Notes under the pieces: model-generated
What the model saw: only the letters and a program-made list of their open reading frames with translations
Told to the model about the DNA's origin: nothing
Database searches by the model: none
Source: Ministeria vibrans ATCC 50519
Taxonomy: Eukaryota > Opisthokonta > Filasterea
Reading direction: 5' to 3'
Assembly (NCBI GenBank): GCA_943704425.1
Contig: CALSCP010001493.1
Location: 1 to 64,000, forward strand
Length of the DNA: 64,000 nucleotides
Program-made: the position numbers and the translations under genes
In this document: positions 10,423 through 21,196 of the stretch, piece by piece
How positions within the stretch are numbered: position 1 is the first letter of the stretch
Layout: each line of letters starts with the position of its first letter

Positions 10423-12210
10423 TTACAACTCGTAATCTTCTCTGGCGAGTCGCTTAAATATGAGCGGAAGAAACCTCACGCGTCCGTCAGTCCAACCCTG
10501 CGCAAGAGGATAAGACATAGAGAAAAAGAAGAAGAAAATTGACATACGACAGTGAGAAGAGCGCCCGAGTCAAAGGAAGGCCAAAAGGAGACATCTTCAG
10601 CACAGCCGGAAGAGTGAGACGACGCCACAAGACCACTGCAAGAAATAGGGAGAGGGAGAGACAAAGAAACAGACAGAGAGAGAAAGAGAAGAAGGAGAGT
10701 AAGACACACACACACACACACACACAGACACATATATAGAAAGACGCCAGTTGGTACATGAGAGAGAGTTCGATGTACGGACGCAGACGGACACGGAAGA
10801 GGGCGACCGAGGCTGAGCCCACTCCCCAAAAGGACACGGCGACGCGCTCGCCTGACGGATCCCAATGCACTCCCCGAATAACACCACCAACGATGACACT
10901 CTCGTCGTCGTCGTCGTCGTCGTCATCGTCGTCGTCGTCACTGTGGTGGGTAGCGTCATCACCGTCAGTGCGCTCCTCGAGAATTGTCGGTTGCTCTGCC
11001 TCTTGTGCCATCTGTCGCTGTCGTTGTCCACGTGTCTGTACTGCCCCGCCTCCTATTGATGCTGCTGCAGTCGTGTCGACGCGCAAATGGCGCAGATCGG
11101 CCACGGGCGACGCACGGCCATCCTGCAGCGCATAGAGCACGGTCGAGTCGGCACATGCAAAGAGCAGAGTGCTCCCATCCGCCGACCATGCTGCCGCAAC
11201 AACCGCCTTGGTCGGGCTCGTCCACTGATCACTTGTCCACGTGCGCGTATCCCAGACGTGAAAAAGGTTGCTGGAGCACGCGCAGAACACAGCGCGCCCG
11301 CACGGCGACCAGCGCACGAGTCGTGTGCCGCCGCCCGACAGACGCATAAGTGTGCGGCTCGTCTGCGTGCTCATCTCCCATAGGGTCAGGCCTGGGTAGG
11401 CTGGGTACGCTGTGGCAAGAATGTCGCCTCGTGGGCTCCACGCAAGTGAGCTAGCGAGAACCGGCTCGCCAAGACGCACGTGAGACGGTCGCGCCGCTGT
11501 CGACGACAATGGCACGGTCCAGACGGTCACTCCGTCGGCGCTGGCCACGGCAAGCTCACTGCCCGCAAACGGCCGCCACTGTACGTCAAGGGCACGTCCT
11601 TGACGCGCCACACGCACCGAAGGCGCCACAAGCCGACTTTTACCGCCGGCCTCGATGCGATATAAATGTAAGTAGCCGTCTTCGCTGATGCACGCCAGCA
11701 GGGACGTGTGGGGGTGCCATCGGGCCTGTGTGATCACTGCGTTCGCCGACGATGTCGTCATGTCCTCAACAGTGGGACTCCAGAGAAGGAGCGAGAGTGG
11801 CAGAGGCAGGCGAGTCGCAATGGCGCGTACAACGCCCGCACACGACGCAGCGATTCCGCCAAGACTGTCCAGACGCGCAAGGACTCCCGTCTGCTTCGTG
11901 GTCGTCGCCGTCGCCCTCACCATCGACGTCGAGCAGCCTGAAAAGCCACGCTGCACCTGCACGACCGTCTGGCGCACCTGATCGGCTGTGGTGGGCACCG
12001 AGGAGGTCCAGAGAAAGGGCGGACGGGTTTCGTCGCTGCACGCAACCATTTCGCCGTTCACCTCGCCAAGGGTCGTCTAGTAAGAAGCGAAGGAGGGAAT
12101 ACACAGAGGGGTGTCTTAATGTCACAGGGAGAGAGGGAGGGGGGCGTGCATACGTGTCCGGCGGGCGGAGGGCGCACGCGCATCTGATCGAAAGACACAA
12201 TCCGTGACAT
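10423..12210 (-). CDS. AAAS: Aladin-like WD40 nucleoporin
   Basis: Four exons on the minus strand: 12210-12154, 12076-10758, 10635-10548 and 10497-10423. WD40 repeats carry Aladin signatures: ARWHPHTSLLACISEDGYLH, LDVQWRPFAGSELAVASADG, ASSLAWSPRGDILATAYPAY, GGGTRLVRWSPCGRAVFCAC, AAWSADGSTLLFAC and VHWDPSGERVAVSF. The C-terminus, spliced from the last two exons, reads WPSFDSGALLTV then GWTDGRVRFLPLIF, which fits the Aladin tail. In animals Aladin sits on the cytoplasmic face of the nuclear pore, anchored by NDC1, and serves selective import and spindle assembly. An inserted poly-Asp run coded by GAC/GAT repeats (about 10900-10945) lies in a surface loop between blades. A (CA)n tract sits in the third intron. 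Confidence 0.9.
10706..10728. repeat. (CA)n microsatellite
   Basis: CA dinucleotide run in the intron between exons 2 and 3 of the Aladin gene. Confidence 0.9.
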
Positions 12211-12546
12211 TTGAAATTATGTTATATTATATGAGTCAGCACGGTGCAACGAGACGTGGAGGGGTGTCTCACGCCAGTCAACGTGGGTGTTGGAGGGGGG
12301 TTGTCGCGATTTAAAAACTTTGCTGTGACTAGTGACTTGTGAGGTGAGACTGAGTTGTGAGTTGTGAGTTGAGGGTGATTGGACGCTGATTCGAACTGAT
12401 CGCACGCTGATCGGCCCGTCTGTCCGTTTGTCTGCATGCATACGTATATGTGCGTCTTGCTGAAAGTCTTGCATGACGAAAAGGTAAAACGAGTTGAGCG
12501 ATCAAGAAAATTGAATTACGTGTTACAATTTAACGTCTTTCTCTTG
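12211..12546. promoter_or_regulatory. Divergent intergenic region Aladin / PA14-GT7
   Basis: About 336 bp between two divergently transcribed start codons. It contains a short repeat of GTGAGTT/GAGTTGT units at about 12336-12370 and two AT-rich patches. An upstream in-frame ATG at 12436 could extend the glycosyltransferase N-terminus by 37 residues. No known motif is recognised beyond this. Confidence 0.4.
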
Positions 12547-14355
12547 ATGATCACTCAACGGCTACTCCGTCGAAACGGTGTAGCGGGGGTTGCAATCGCC
12601 ATTGTGCTTGTTGTGGTTGTGTGGAAAACCACAACGTCAAATCCGGTTCGTTTTGGGGGTTTTTTGTCTTCTTTTTTGCAGTTTAGTCGCTCAAACTCAG
12701 CATAGGACATTGTGTCTGGCTCGGAGATCGTTGTGCATGCCAACGACGATGCTGTGGTGCTGGCGAAACACCGTGTGCTGCAGCGCGAAGCAGCAGACGC
12801 GCTGGCGGCTCTGCGTCGCAACCGTCCTGTGCCTCGTCGCCACTCGCTTCCCTCTGCCGATCCCCAGCGGCCACCTGCGCCGCCGTCGCCGCCCGTACCC
12901 GACCTGCCACAAGCCGAGGCGCCCAGCAAAGCCACCGAGCCCGTCCACAAGGCCGCTGATCCGCTGGTGCACGCTCCAAAGGATGGCGGCGACGCCCCGC
13001 ACATTGTGCAGACGGTCATGCACAAACTGAACCGCCACCTTTTCACCGATGTCTGCGGTAGCAAGGTACCCCCGGCAACCCCAGAGCCTCTCCAACCTCC
13101 TACTCACGCGATTCACCCCTCTCCGTGCGTGTCGCAGGTTGAGCTGGCCAAGGCGGCCAAACGATTCCCCGATTTCCCCATCAGCCGGGACACCATTACG
13201 TCCTTTGAATCGGTGAGTCTGACCTACAACACGCCCCGTTTGCCTCACACTTCCTTGGCTAGATCTGGAACGGCGACAAGTACCTCCAGCGTGTCTTTGG
13301 CTTTATCCATCCGCCCAAATCCGGCGAATACCATTTTGCAGTGGCGAGCGATGATCAGTCCGAACTGTGGCTGAGCACTGACGAATCTCCCGCCAACATT
13401 GTCAAAATTGCCTATTTGGGGACACTTGAAAGTGGCGAAGGTGAAGTGGTAAGCGACCGAGAAAGACAGTGGGAGATAGGGCGAGAGCGAGAGCGAGAGC
13501 GAGAGCGAGAAAGGAACAGTGAGGAGGGAGAGATGGGAGAAGGAAACAGAGAGGAGAGAGCGAGAGAGAGAGGGAAGTGGCAACTCACTACTGGGCTCTT
13601 TTAGTGGACGCAAAAGCACGAATGGACGAAATACCCGACACAGCGCTCGCGAGGAATCACCCTTGAGGCGGGGAAGCGATATTTCATAGACTCATTCCAT
13701 AAGCAGATGGGGGGCGGAGAGGAATTTGCAGTGGTATGACGCAATGAGAGACTCGGTGTGTGTGTGTGTGTGTGTGTATGTAATTTATCTCTGTGGTTCG
13801 CATGTGGCTAGGCATGGTCTATTCCAGGCACAGACACATTCAATGTCATTGGTACAGAGTACATCTCATGCATTCTCGAAGGTACAGCGAATCGCTCCCT
13901 TTCCAAAACACCCACAACAGACTATTGACAATTATGACATTCAGAGGCGACCACGTCCGGCGATGTAGTGCGTCTTCTGCAGGGTGTGCCCAGCCACGAG
14001 CACAAGAAGCCCCCGTCAGTGCCACTTGTCGACATTCCTGAAGACCCCAGAGAACACACTCACAAGGTTACTCACGCGCTCACTCATTCATTGTATCTTT
14101 CCTCACGTACTCCCTGTAGATTCCTCTGGTCCCAGAAGAAGACACTAAAGGTACTCGTGATCTCTTCAATGTCTTTAACTGACCCGCTTCTGTTTCTGTC
14201 AGGAGTCCTCAACGAATGCAAAGCGTACAATCCGTCGTACATTGTCAAGACACGACTTCCAATGTACAGAGGAGTCACACTCGTACGACAATCACACACA
14301 CACTCTCTCTATTACTTTGTTTTTCTCACTCTCTCTATCACACTCACTATCTATA

Positions 14356-14399
<44 letters not shown>

Positions 14400-16334
14400 T
14401 CACTTTGTTTATTACTCCTCTTGTTCTTTCTCTCTCTTTTCTTTCTCTCTCTCAACTCATTTCTCACTCACTCAACCTTTTCTGCTCAATCTGTTTTCCT
14501 CTCACTTATCGATCCTTCAATTGTGTAGGTGTTTGACTCGAGTGTCTATCCCGATGACTACACTGGTAAACTCATAAAGTTTGAAAAGGGAAAGCGCGTT
14601 TTCAACGACGGAAACCCCTTGTTGTCCAAAGCGAAGGCTGAAGAGATTGGTACAATCACACACGCACATACACCGGCTCTCTTTCGTCCGTGATGCAACT
14701 CTAACACTTTGTTTTTCTCTCTATCGCTTTGATTCTTTCTCTATCACATTATTTCTCTCACTCTCTCTATCACATTGTTTCTCTCACTCTCTCTATCACA
14801 TTGTTTCTTTGTTTCTCTCACTCTCTCTATCACATTGTTTCTCTCACTCTCTCTATCACATTGTTTCTTTCTCCCTCCTCTCTCTCTCTCTCTCTCTCTC
14901 TCTCGCTTGCTTTGTTTTTTTCTCTTTTTCTTTCTCAATAGCCAACTCGTACATGAGTGCACTTAATGGCAAACGCTCGTCTGATCCATACAATCTTGTG
15001 TCTATTGCAAATGTTGAAGAGAAATGGGACAAAACGAAGAAAGTAAACGAAAAAAAAAACACAAATTCGCTCACCACTTGTATTTATTCCCTTTTCTATT
15101 ATAATAGAGTGGACGGTATTTGGTTGAGTTGTTAGTGCGCAAAAGTAGTGCGCCAAAGGACTCCAAACCACTGATGCTATCAGAATACGTGTTTAAAAGT
15201 AGCACCGAGGTACGACTGACCCAATAATTCACACACACACACATATTTAATACACACACAACCGAACACACATACACTTTTTAGTTCTGTCATCCTCCCG
15301 GATTCAACTGGGACAAACACGCAAAGGTGTACATTGTGATTCCGGTGAAGAACCAAGGGAAGTGGCTTCAGGTGCGCACTCACACTCACACACACAATAT
15401 ATATATATAATTATATCTTTCTCTGTCACTTTCTCTATCTCATTTTGCTTCTTTCTCTCTCCCTATGCAATTTTGTTTCTTTCTCTCTCCTCTTGTCTAT
15501 CAGTTCGTTTTTTTTTCTCCCTCCTCTCTATCTCTCTGTTTCTAACTTTCCCGCTGTACGCGTGTGTAGCACTTTATTGACGATGTTGCGGAAATCTATG
15601 CAAACACACAAGACTCGCACCTGCGGGTGGTCATTGTGGACTATGAGAGCACGGACATTAATGCGCGCGCGGCACTGCAAAAGTCGGGCCTGCCTACCAG
15701 CAGTTGGACGCTCGTCGAAAAGACGGGCAAGTTTGAGCGGGCGGGCGGCGTTCAGGCGGGCGTGAATGCCATTCCTGAGGACAACGTAACCTCACACGCA
15801 CACATCTGTCCTTCTATTTATTTGGTGTTGCCTTTTTATTCTTCCAGGCGATTGTTTTTGCTTGTGATCTTCATTTGGAGATTCCTGACCGTATGATTGA
15901 CTATATTCGGAAACACACGGTCAGAGGAAAGACTGCCTTTGGGCCTGAAGTTATCCGTCTTGATTGCGACGCCACTCCCGAAGTACGTCTAGACTCACAT
16001 GGCACACACTCAAAATTCATACACAACCACTCACTCACACAACCTAAAATTTACTCACACACATCACACTTTGGGGTAGGTGCCGTTTGGGTACTGGGAG
16101 ACGGCGGGGTATGGGTTGTTTGCCATGTACAAGGACGATTGGAACCGCATTGGAGGCATGAACATTCACCAGTTCAAGGACAAGTGGGGCGGAGAGGACT
16201 GGGAGATGGTTGACCGTGTCTATAGCAATGGCTTTGAGCTGGAGCGCTTTCGCGTGCCTCAGTTCTATCATTACTTCCATTCCCACAAGGGAATGTGGGG
16301 TGACAAGAAAGGTCTTTTTGAGAAGAAGAACTAG
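12547..16334 (+). CDS. Type II membrane PA14-domain glycosyltransferase, GT7 (beta-1,4-GalNAc transferase 3/4 or chondroitin GalNAcT type)
   Basis: Sixteen exons join in frame to 722 aa: 12547-12645, 12706-13065, 13138-13212, 13263-13448, 13605-13733, 13812-13881, 13945-14066, 14120-14150, 14203-14282, 14529-14649, 14942-15042, 15108-15209, 15285-15371, 15570-15785, 15848-15982 and 16080-16334. A short basic tail (RLLRRNG) and a hydrophobic segment (AIAIVLVVVVW) make a signal anchor, as for Golgi transferases. Next come a Pro-rich stem, a PA14 beta-barrel (YLQRVFGFIHPPKSGEYHF, EAGKRYFIDSFHKQMGGGEE) and a GT-A catalytic domain: VYIVIPVKNQGKWL, RVVIVDYEST, the metal-binding region FACDLHLEIP, and the GT7 signature WGGEDWEMVDRVYSNGFE. 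PA14 followed by GT7 is the arrangement of animal B4GALNT3/4, which add GalNAc to N-glycans. The likely role is glycan or proteoglycan extension in the Golgi; the substrate cannot be told from sequence. Confidence 0.88.
13936..13972. repeat. 37-nt segment repeated exactly at 42696-42732
   Basis: Spans the acceptor site and first codons (ATTSGDVVR) of exon 7 of the PA14/GT7 gene. An identical 37-nt copy sits at the right-hand edge of the N gap at 42687-42695. The bases differ from the 38th on. Confidence 0.95.
14358..14396. repeat. (AC)n microsatellite
   Basis: AC run within the large intron between exons 9 and 10 of the glycosyltransferase. Flanking CT-rich sequence repeats (units like TCTCTCACTCTCTCTATCAC) continue in the next intron at 14740-14870. 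Confidence 0.9.
14752..14868. repeat. Tandem TTGTTTCTCTCACTCTCTCTATCACA-type minisatellite
   Basis: Four to five imperfect copies of a roughly 26-nt CT-rich unit ending in ATCACATTGTTT, in the intron before exon 11 of the glycosyltransferase. It is followed by a CT run to 14904. Confidence 0.8.
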
Positions 16335-16427
16335 CTTGGTTCGGCTCGGCTCGGCTCGGCTTGGCTTAAAGAATATTATTACTGATAATTATAAAAACAT
16401 GGATACCTGTACAGTTTTCTCTTCTCT

Positions 16428-18740
16428 CTAAAGTACACTTTGGGCCTCGTCACCGTCGCTTTGAGGTTCGTCGCAGCACTTGCGTTCCTCCTCCGTGACT
16501 GTCCATCCGGCGCGCGTGAGAATGCGATGTCGTAGTTGCACCAAACTCAGTACAATGGTGGGGTCGTTGAGGGACGTGTACGAGGGCACGGGCGGGTCGT
16601 ACGCTAAGCGACGCTGCGAGTTCAGTTGCAGTGGTTCGCCCCCGCAGACTGTTTTGGGGAGCAATAGACACGACGGCTGAGGCGTGTCGGTGGTGCACTT
16701 GACAAGGCGATCGGTTGTGGCGGACGGCCAACGTGACTGCTGCGTCTCCGTTGCAAGCTGGTCCGCCACATCGCCCAGACGAATGGTGCGCAGGTGCGAG
16801 CACACAAGCGCCATTTGACACTGGTGAGTGGGGGTGAGGCCCCTCTGCGTCTTCAAGAGGGTACGCCACTTGTCGCACAGCTGCGTCCACAACGCCCGGT
16901 CGTGTACATCGAGAGTGGCAGCGCCCACTGCAACACGCGCCAAGTCGGTGAGCACCCACCGGCGATCGTTAAACGTCTTCACATCAATGGGCTCGGCAAG
17001 AGCCTTCAGGAGCGATTGTAAGACAGGTGCGTCGGCCGCAATGGCATCGTGCATGGCGAGCGAATGCACGACCGACGTAAGCTCACGGTGGAAATGCAGC
17101 TCAGGCTGGGCAGCACGCGCAGTGGACACGCGCTGGGCAAGCAGAGTGAACAGATCACGATCAACGTAGCCGACTGCAACAAGACTCTCCAGGATGTTGC
17201 GAACGTTGGACAAGGTCAGTGTGTGAAGGAGGGTTGGCTCTTGGCGCAGACGCCCTACAAACTGCGCCAAAAGTGCACAAAAAGACTGTGTGTCTATGGG
17301 AGTCTCTTTGACGGCAGAGAGTCGAGGGCGATTAAAAATGGAGCACGACTGTCGTAGAAGAGCGACCAAGAGCTCGCGATCGCTGAGCTGTGTGATGGGC
17401 AAAAGCGACGCAATTCGGGCGACCACTGACAGGACGTTGTGCCCGCGCGGATGCTGTTTCTCATTGTACGCGTTCAGCAACAAATTGAGGCCAATCCAGC
17501 TAAGCACTGGTTTGCCACTTGTAAAGGGTGGCAGCAAGAGAGCATCGGCAACAAGATGAAGCACACGCTTCGAGTCGCGCGACCGCGAACGTCCAAAGCA
17601 GCTCGCCACACTCACAATGTCTCGCGGTGCCACGGTGCGGCAAAGCTCTGACGGAGACACGGGTAGCTTCTGAACGACTGCAGTGCAAATAAGCTCCACA
17701 GCGGGATGTTGGTTCGAGACAAAAGCGTTGAAGAGTCGCTGTGTGTGGGGCCACGAGACGTCTTCAAGGGCTTTTGGACCGAGGCGCTGGAGCATCTTGT
17801 ACGTCTGATTGAGCGTCTCGGCCACGCGTGGATGTCGTTGTTGGGACAAGGAGTTTACAAGCACGGCGGCTTCGCCCAGGGAAAAGTCGGCGAGCTGGCG
17901 ACCGCTCGACTCGTCTGCAATGGGGTTGAGAAGTGTCTCGCTGGGAGACGAAGCGAGGCGTGCCACTTGAGCGAGGTTTGAAAGGGTCTCTCCGTCGGCC
18001 GCGGTCAACGGAAAGTCTTTGACGAGACTGAGGAGGTGCTGTACAAGAGGTGCAAAGGGCAAATCGAGCGCCTTGAAGTGTTTGATGAGATGAAACAGAT
18101 GCGTAGTGTCAATTTGAATGCGCAAATCTGGTGAACTTTGCAAGTGCTGTGCGACGAAGTTGATGACTGGCTTCGAGTGCTCGTGCGTGGGATGGTTGCG
18201 ATAGAGTGCAGTGAGCGAAACGAGAGTGTCGCCCGAGGCCTGTGGCAGTAGGACGGCGGGTGCGCGGACGACCGCCAAGCCAACGGCGTCGAGCGTCACT
18301 TTGACATTATCGGCGTCCGTAGCCGCTGCAAACAGCTTTGCAACGCGAACCATGTAGCCAAGTGTCTCGGGTCCCACTTCAAAGGTGCGCGTTGGGGACG
18401 GGGCCATGGTTTTAACGCGAACGGCGACGCGATCGAACAAGTCGGGCTGTTTCACGTTGAGCAGAGTCAGCGCATGAGTATACACCGAAACGGATCGCCA
18501 GTTCATCGAATGGAGTCTAAGCGAGCTGGCCCGGCACAAGTTGGCCACGGTCGAGTCGGCAACGGCGCGATCGGCCGGTGGACACTGACGCGACGCGCGC
18601 ACAACCACAACACACGTCTCTGCCCAATTTGCATGCTCTACGGCCAGCACCGAGTCCACTACACGCACCACGCGGTGTAGGGGGATAGGCTGTTGTGAGC
18701 GCATCAGCTGCCGCAACGGCGCAAGGAGAGCAGTACTCAT
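16428..18740 (-). CDS. Uncharacterised alpha-helical repeat protein
   Basis: A single open frame of 770 codons from ATG at 18740 to a stop at 16428. The composition is Leu/Ala/Val/Arg-rich with regularly spaced helical segments, for example FSLGEAAVLVNSLSQQRHP, VSWPHTQRLFNAFVSNQHP and LSWIGLNLLLNAYNEKQHP. These read like roughly 35-40-residue helical repeats (SLSQQRHP, VSNQHP and NEKQHP recur at similar positions). Such architecture is common in organellar RNA-binding proteins of the FASTK, OPR and heptatricopeptide kinds. The Arg-rich N-terminus without acidic residues (STALLAPLRQLMRSQQPIP) would suit a mitochondrial presequence. This is inference; no family was recognised with certainty. 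It lacks introns, unlike most neighbours, and converges tail to tail on the glycosyltransferase, about 90 bp away. Confidence 0.7.
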   Translation of the reverse strand: MSTALLAPLRQLMRSQQPIPLHRVVRVVDSVLAVEHANWAETCVVVVRASRQCPPADRAVADSTVANLCRASSLRLHSMNWRSVSVYTHALTLLNVKQPDLFDRVAVRVKTMAPSPTRTFEVGPETLGYMVRVAKLFAAATDADNVKVTLDAVGLAVVRAPAVLLPQASGDTLVSLTALYRNHPTHEHSKPVINFVAQHLQSSPDLRIQIDTTHLFHLIKHFKALDLPFAPLVQHLLSLVKDFPLTAADGETLSNLAQVARLASSPSETLLNPIADESSGRQLADFSLGEAAVLVNSLSQQRHPRVAETLNQTYKMLQRLGPKALEDVSWPHTQRLFNAFVSNQHPAVELICTAVVQKLPVSPSELCRTVAPRDIVSVASCFGRSRSRDSKRVLHLVADALLLPPFTSGKPVLSWIGLNLLLNAYNEKQHPRGHNVLSVVARIASLLPITQLSDRELLVALLRQSCSIFNRPRLSAVKETPIDTQSFCALLAQFVGRLRQEPTLLHTLTLSNVRNILESLVAVGYVDRDLFTLLAQRVSTARAAQPELHFHRELTSVVHSLAMHDAIAADAPVLQSLLKALAEPIDVKTFNDRRWVLTDLARVAVGAATLDVHDRALWTQLCDKWRTLLKTQRGLTPTHQCQMALVCSHLRTIRLGDVADQLATETQQSRWPSATTDRLVKCTTDTPQPSCLLLPKTVCGGEPLQLNSQRRLAYDPPVPSYTSLNDPTIVLSLVQLRHRILTRAGWTVTEEERKCCDEPQSDGDEAQSVL

Positions 18741-18963
18741 AAAAAAGATGAATTATGAATAGGACCAAGGGGCAATGTCCGTTGTAAGCATTTGATTTAG
18801 AAATGTTTCTTCTTCTTCTTCTTCTTCTTCTAGTAATTTAATTCAATCGATAGAACGCTTTGCGACCTGCGTCACGGTACGGGATAATTTATATGTTTGA
18901 GAATCGAGAATATCTCATATGAATCAAAATATTTATACCAACTTTTCACGTCTTCATTGAATT

Positions 18964-20073
18964 TTAGAGCCGGCCAACTCGCTCGAGGGCGGGCTTCACT
19001 CCGTCGAGGGTGAGCACAAAATCGGTCTCACGAATGTAGCGAGCGCGCAACGGGCGAGGCTCAATAGGATCCAAGTCAGTATCAGTCTCTGCGTCGTAAG
19101 CAGGAATACCCGTTTGGTAGCAAAGCGCGAGCGAGCCGTCCAATCGACGAATCATGCCAGCTGGTGGTGGTCGCAGCTTCTTGGCCTTCTTCTTCTTCTT
19201 CTTCTTCTTTCTTTCCGCACGCCCAGCTCCGGGGACTCGCTGCCATGGCCATTTGCTTCGACTTGGTACGCGCCATCCATACTGATCGTAATCGGCATGA
19301 GACGCCACTCCCTCTTCGTCGTCTTCGTCGTCTTCATCGTCGTCGTCCTCTTCGTCGTCGTCTCCGCTGCCTCCTCGCGGAACCGTTCTCAGGCCAAACG
19401 CGACGCGGCGTCGACGTTTCAACGCTCCTGCGCTTGGTCGATGATGCTGGGACTGATCCGTCTCGTTCCACTCATGCGTCGCGCCCATGGTCAATGGCGA
19501 CGCAAACCCACCTGGCTCATAGTCGTGGAACTGCTGCACACCCTCCGCCTGCATCTCTCCTGCAGCTGTCTCCTTCTCGTTGGGTTCGTGGCGCTTGGCG
19601 AGTGTTCGCTCAGCGAGATCGGGCGGTAGAAGCACTTCTTGCAGCTGTTTTTCTAGAGTGTGAGGCAGAGCACGAGCTCGTCGACTGGACGCGTTGAGCT
19701 GCAGAGCAATCTGACGAGGGAGATCTCGACAATCATACTCACCATCCTGTGACTCATCGTCCATTGTCATCAATGCCATTCCCGTCGAGTACTCATCGTC
19801 ATCATCATCATCATCATCATCATCACCATCCCCATCTTCGAGTTCCTCCTTCGACTTCAGCCTCATCTCTTTCACGCCGTCCACTTCTCGCTCCATCGCA
19901 TCCCACTCTTCCAACAGACGTCTCTTGGTCTCTCCCTCCGCACTCTCATGCAGCGACTGCGCCAGCTCACGCATGCGATACGCCACGGGCGTCAGTGGAA
20001 CCGACGCAACAGGCTCACGCGACGTGCCTCCACCGATGCTCACTTTCGACGCGCTCGTTGTCAGCCTCTCCAT
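18964..20073 (-). CDS. Uncharacterised acidic/basic low-complexity protein
   Basis: Open frame read from an ATG at 20073 (MERLTTSASKVSIGGGTS) to a stop at 18964, about 369 aa. It has a helical charged N-terminal part (YRMRELAQSLHESAEGETKR), an Asp run coded by GAT/GAC repeats (about 19795-19825), a second Asp/Glu run (about 19320-19365), a Lys run (about 19185-19210), and a less biased C-terminus (GMIRRLDGSLALCYQTGIP, RYIRETDFVLTLDGVKPAL). Such alternating acidic and Lys-rich blocks are typical of nuclear or nucleolar proteins, but I recognise no family. The frame stays open upstream to 20289, so an earlier start or an extra 5' exon is possible. Confidence 0.6.
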   Translation of the reverse strand: MERLTTSASKVSIGGGTSREPVASVPLTPVAYRMRELAQSLHESAEGETKRRLLEEWDAMEREVDGVKEMRLKSKEELEDGDGDDDDDDDDDDEYSTGMALMTMDDESQDGEYDCRDLPRQIALQLNASSRRARALPHTLEKQLQEVLLPPDLAERTLAKRHEPNEKETAAGEMQAEGVQQFHDYEPGGFASPLTMGATHEWNETDQSQHHRPSAGALKRRRRVAFGLRTVPRGGSGDDDEEDDDDEDDEDDEEGVASHADYDQYGWRVPSRSKWPWQRVPGAGRAERKKKKKKKKAKKLRPPPAGMIRRLDGSLALCYQTGIPAYDAETDTDLDPIEPRPLRARYIRETDFVLTLDGVKPALERVGRL

Positions 20074-20363
20074 TTCGACAGATGGACCTCGCGCTCTGCC
20101 ATCTACCAATGCCCACACTAGGCTCAGTATGACATGATTGTGCCTTTTGGTGAAATATTGTGGATCACCTTCTCGTTTTTTGAGCCTTTTCTTTTTTGGT
20201 TTTGTGGCACTCTGAAGTCGTTCGCGAGGATCATCGTCGTAAATACTAAAAGGACTCTTTGTTTTTGTTTGGCCTATGTGCAAAAACAAATTTTTTTATT
20301 ATTAATAATTATGTCAAAATTAATGACAAAAACAGAATAAAATAATTATAATATTAATTATTC

Positions 20364-21196
20364 TTATGTTACGAGACTGTGATAACCACGCTTCGGGAGT
20401 GTGTCGCTGTAGCGGTGGTCGTCGGACACTGTAGTGTAGTGAAAAGGACGAGGCAGACCGTGGCGAATAAGGTCGGTGAACGCTATGAATCGCGTCTGTT
20501 TTGAAAAAAAAAAAAAATAGAAACTCAAAACTCCCGCGAAAAAGCTCACATTTTTTTTCTCACCTTGAATGAGACTGCCAGGCGAAACGAGCTCCATTTC
20601 ATCGTTGTCTTCGTCTTTGTTTAGTTCAAAAAAGGGAGGGGAGGCGGCGACTGAAGCAACGTGCACGGGTGAAGGAGGTGTAGACTGTGGTGGCGGTGCG
20701 CTGGAGATTGTCTTGGGCTGTTTTTTGGGCCGTTTCGACTCCTTTTTGCTTGTCGCTCGAGCTCGACTTGCAACAACCTGTGACGGACCATCGAGAGCCA
20801 CTAGAACACTGTCCTTTGAGACTGGGGTGTTTTCACTGGGTCCCATTGTGAGCGACAGTCGACTAGTAAGGTTGAGGCACAGAGAGAGAGTGAGCGAAAC
20901 GAAACCAAGACGCGTTTATGACATTTGTACTCTGTCTTCTGTTGCTTCTTCTTCTTTGACGTCTTCTTCGGCTGAGAAGGTTCTCGAGCTTGCTGCAGAT
21001 TGCACGTGACCACCTTTTCCTCGTATTTTCGAGCGGTCGCCACTGTGGCAAGAGACTCAATCAGCAATTCAGCCTCAACTCCCACAAACCGCCATACCAC
21101 ACTCATTCCACTCCTTGTCGACCGATCCGACATTGCGCGAGACGAGACCATCTTCAACGCTTTGTTGCGCAGTAGTTCCACTGCGTCGTTTGCCAT
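20364..21196 (-). CDS. Uncharacterised protein with Lys-rich linker
   Basis: ATG at 21196 opens MANDAVELLRNKALKMVSSR, a helix-rich segment with VEAELLIESLATVATARKY, then a Lys-rich linker (KKTSKKKKQQK). The frame must cross an intron around 20860-20930 to join the next coding block (KDSVLVALDGPSQVVASRAR, KESKRPKKQPK, ELNKDEDNDEMELVSPGS). A third block after an intron ending TTTCAAAACAG near 20496 gives TRFIAFTDLIRHGLPRP up to a stop at 20364. The phases of both junctions are not settled. The basic linkers suggest a nuclear protein. No family recognised. Confidence 0.4.
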
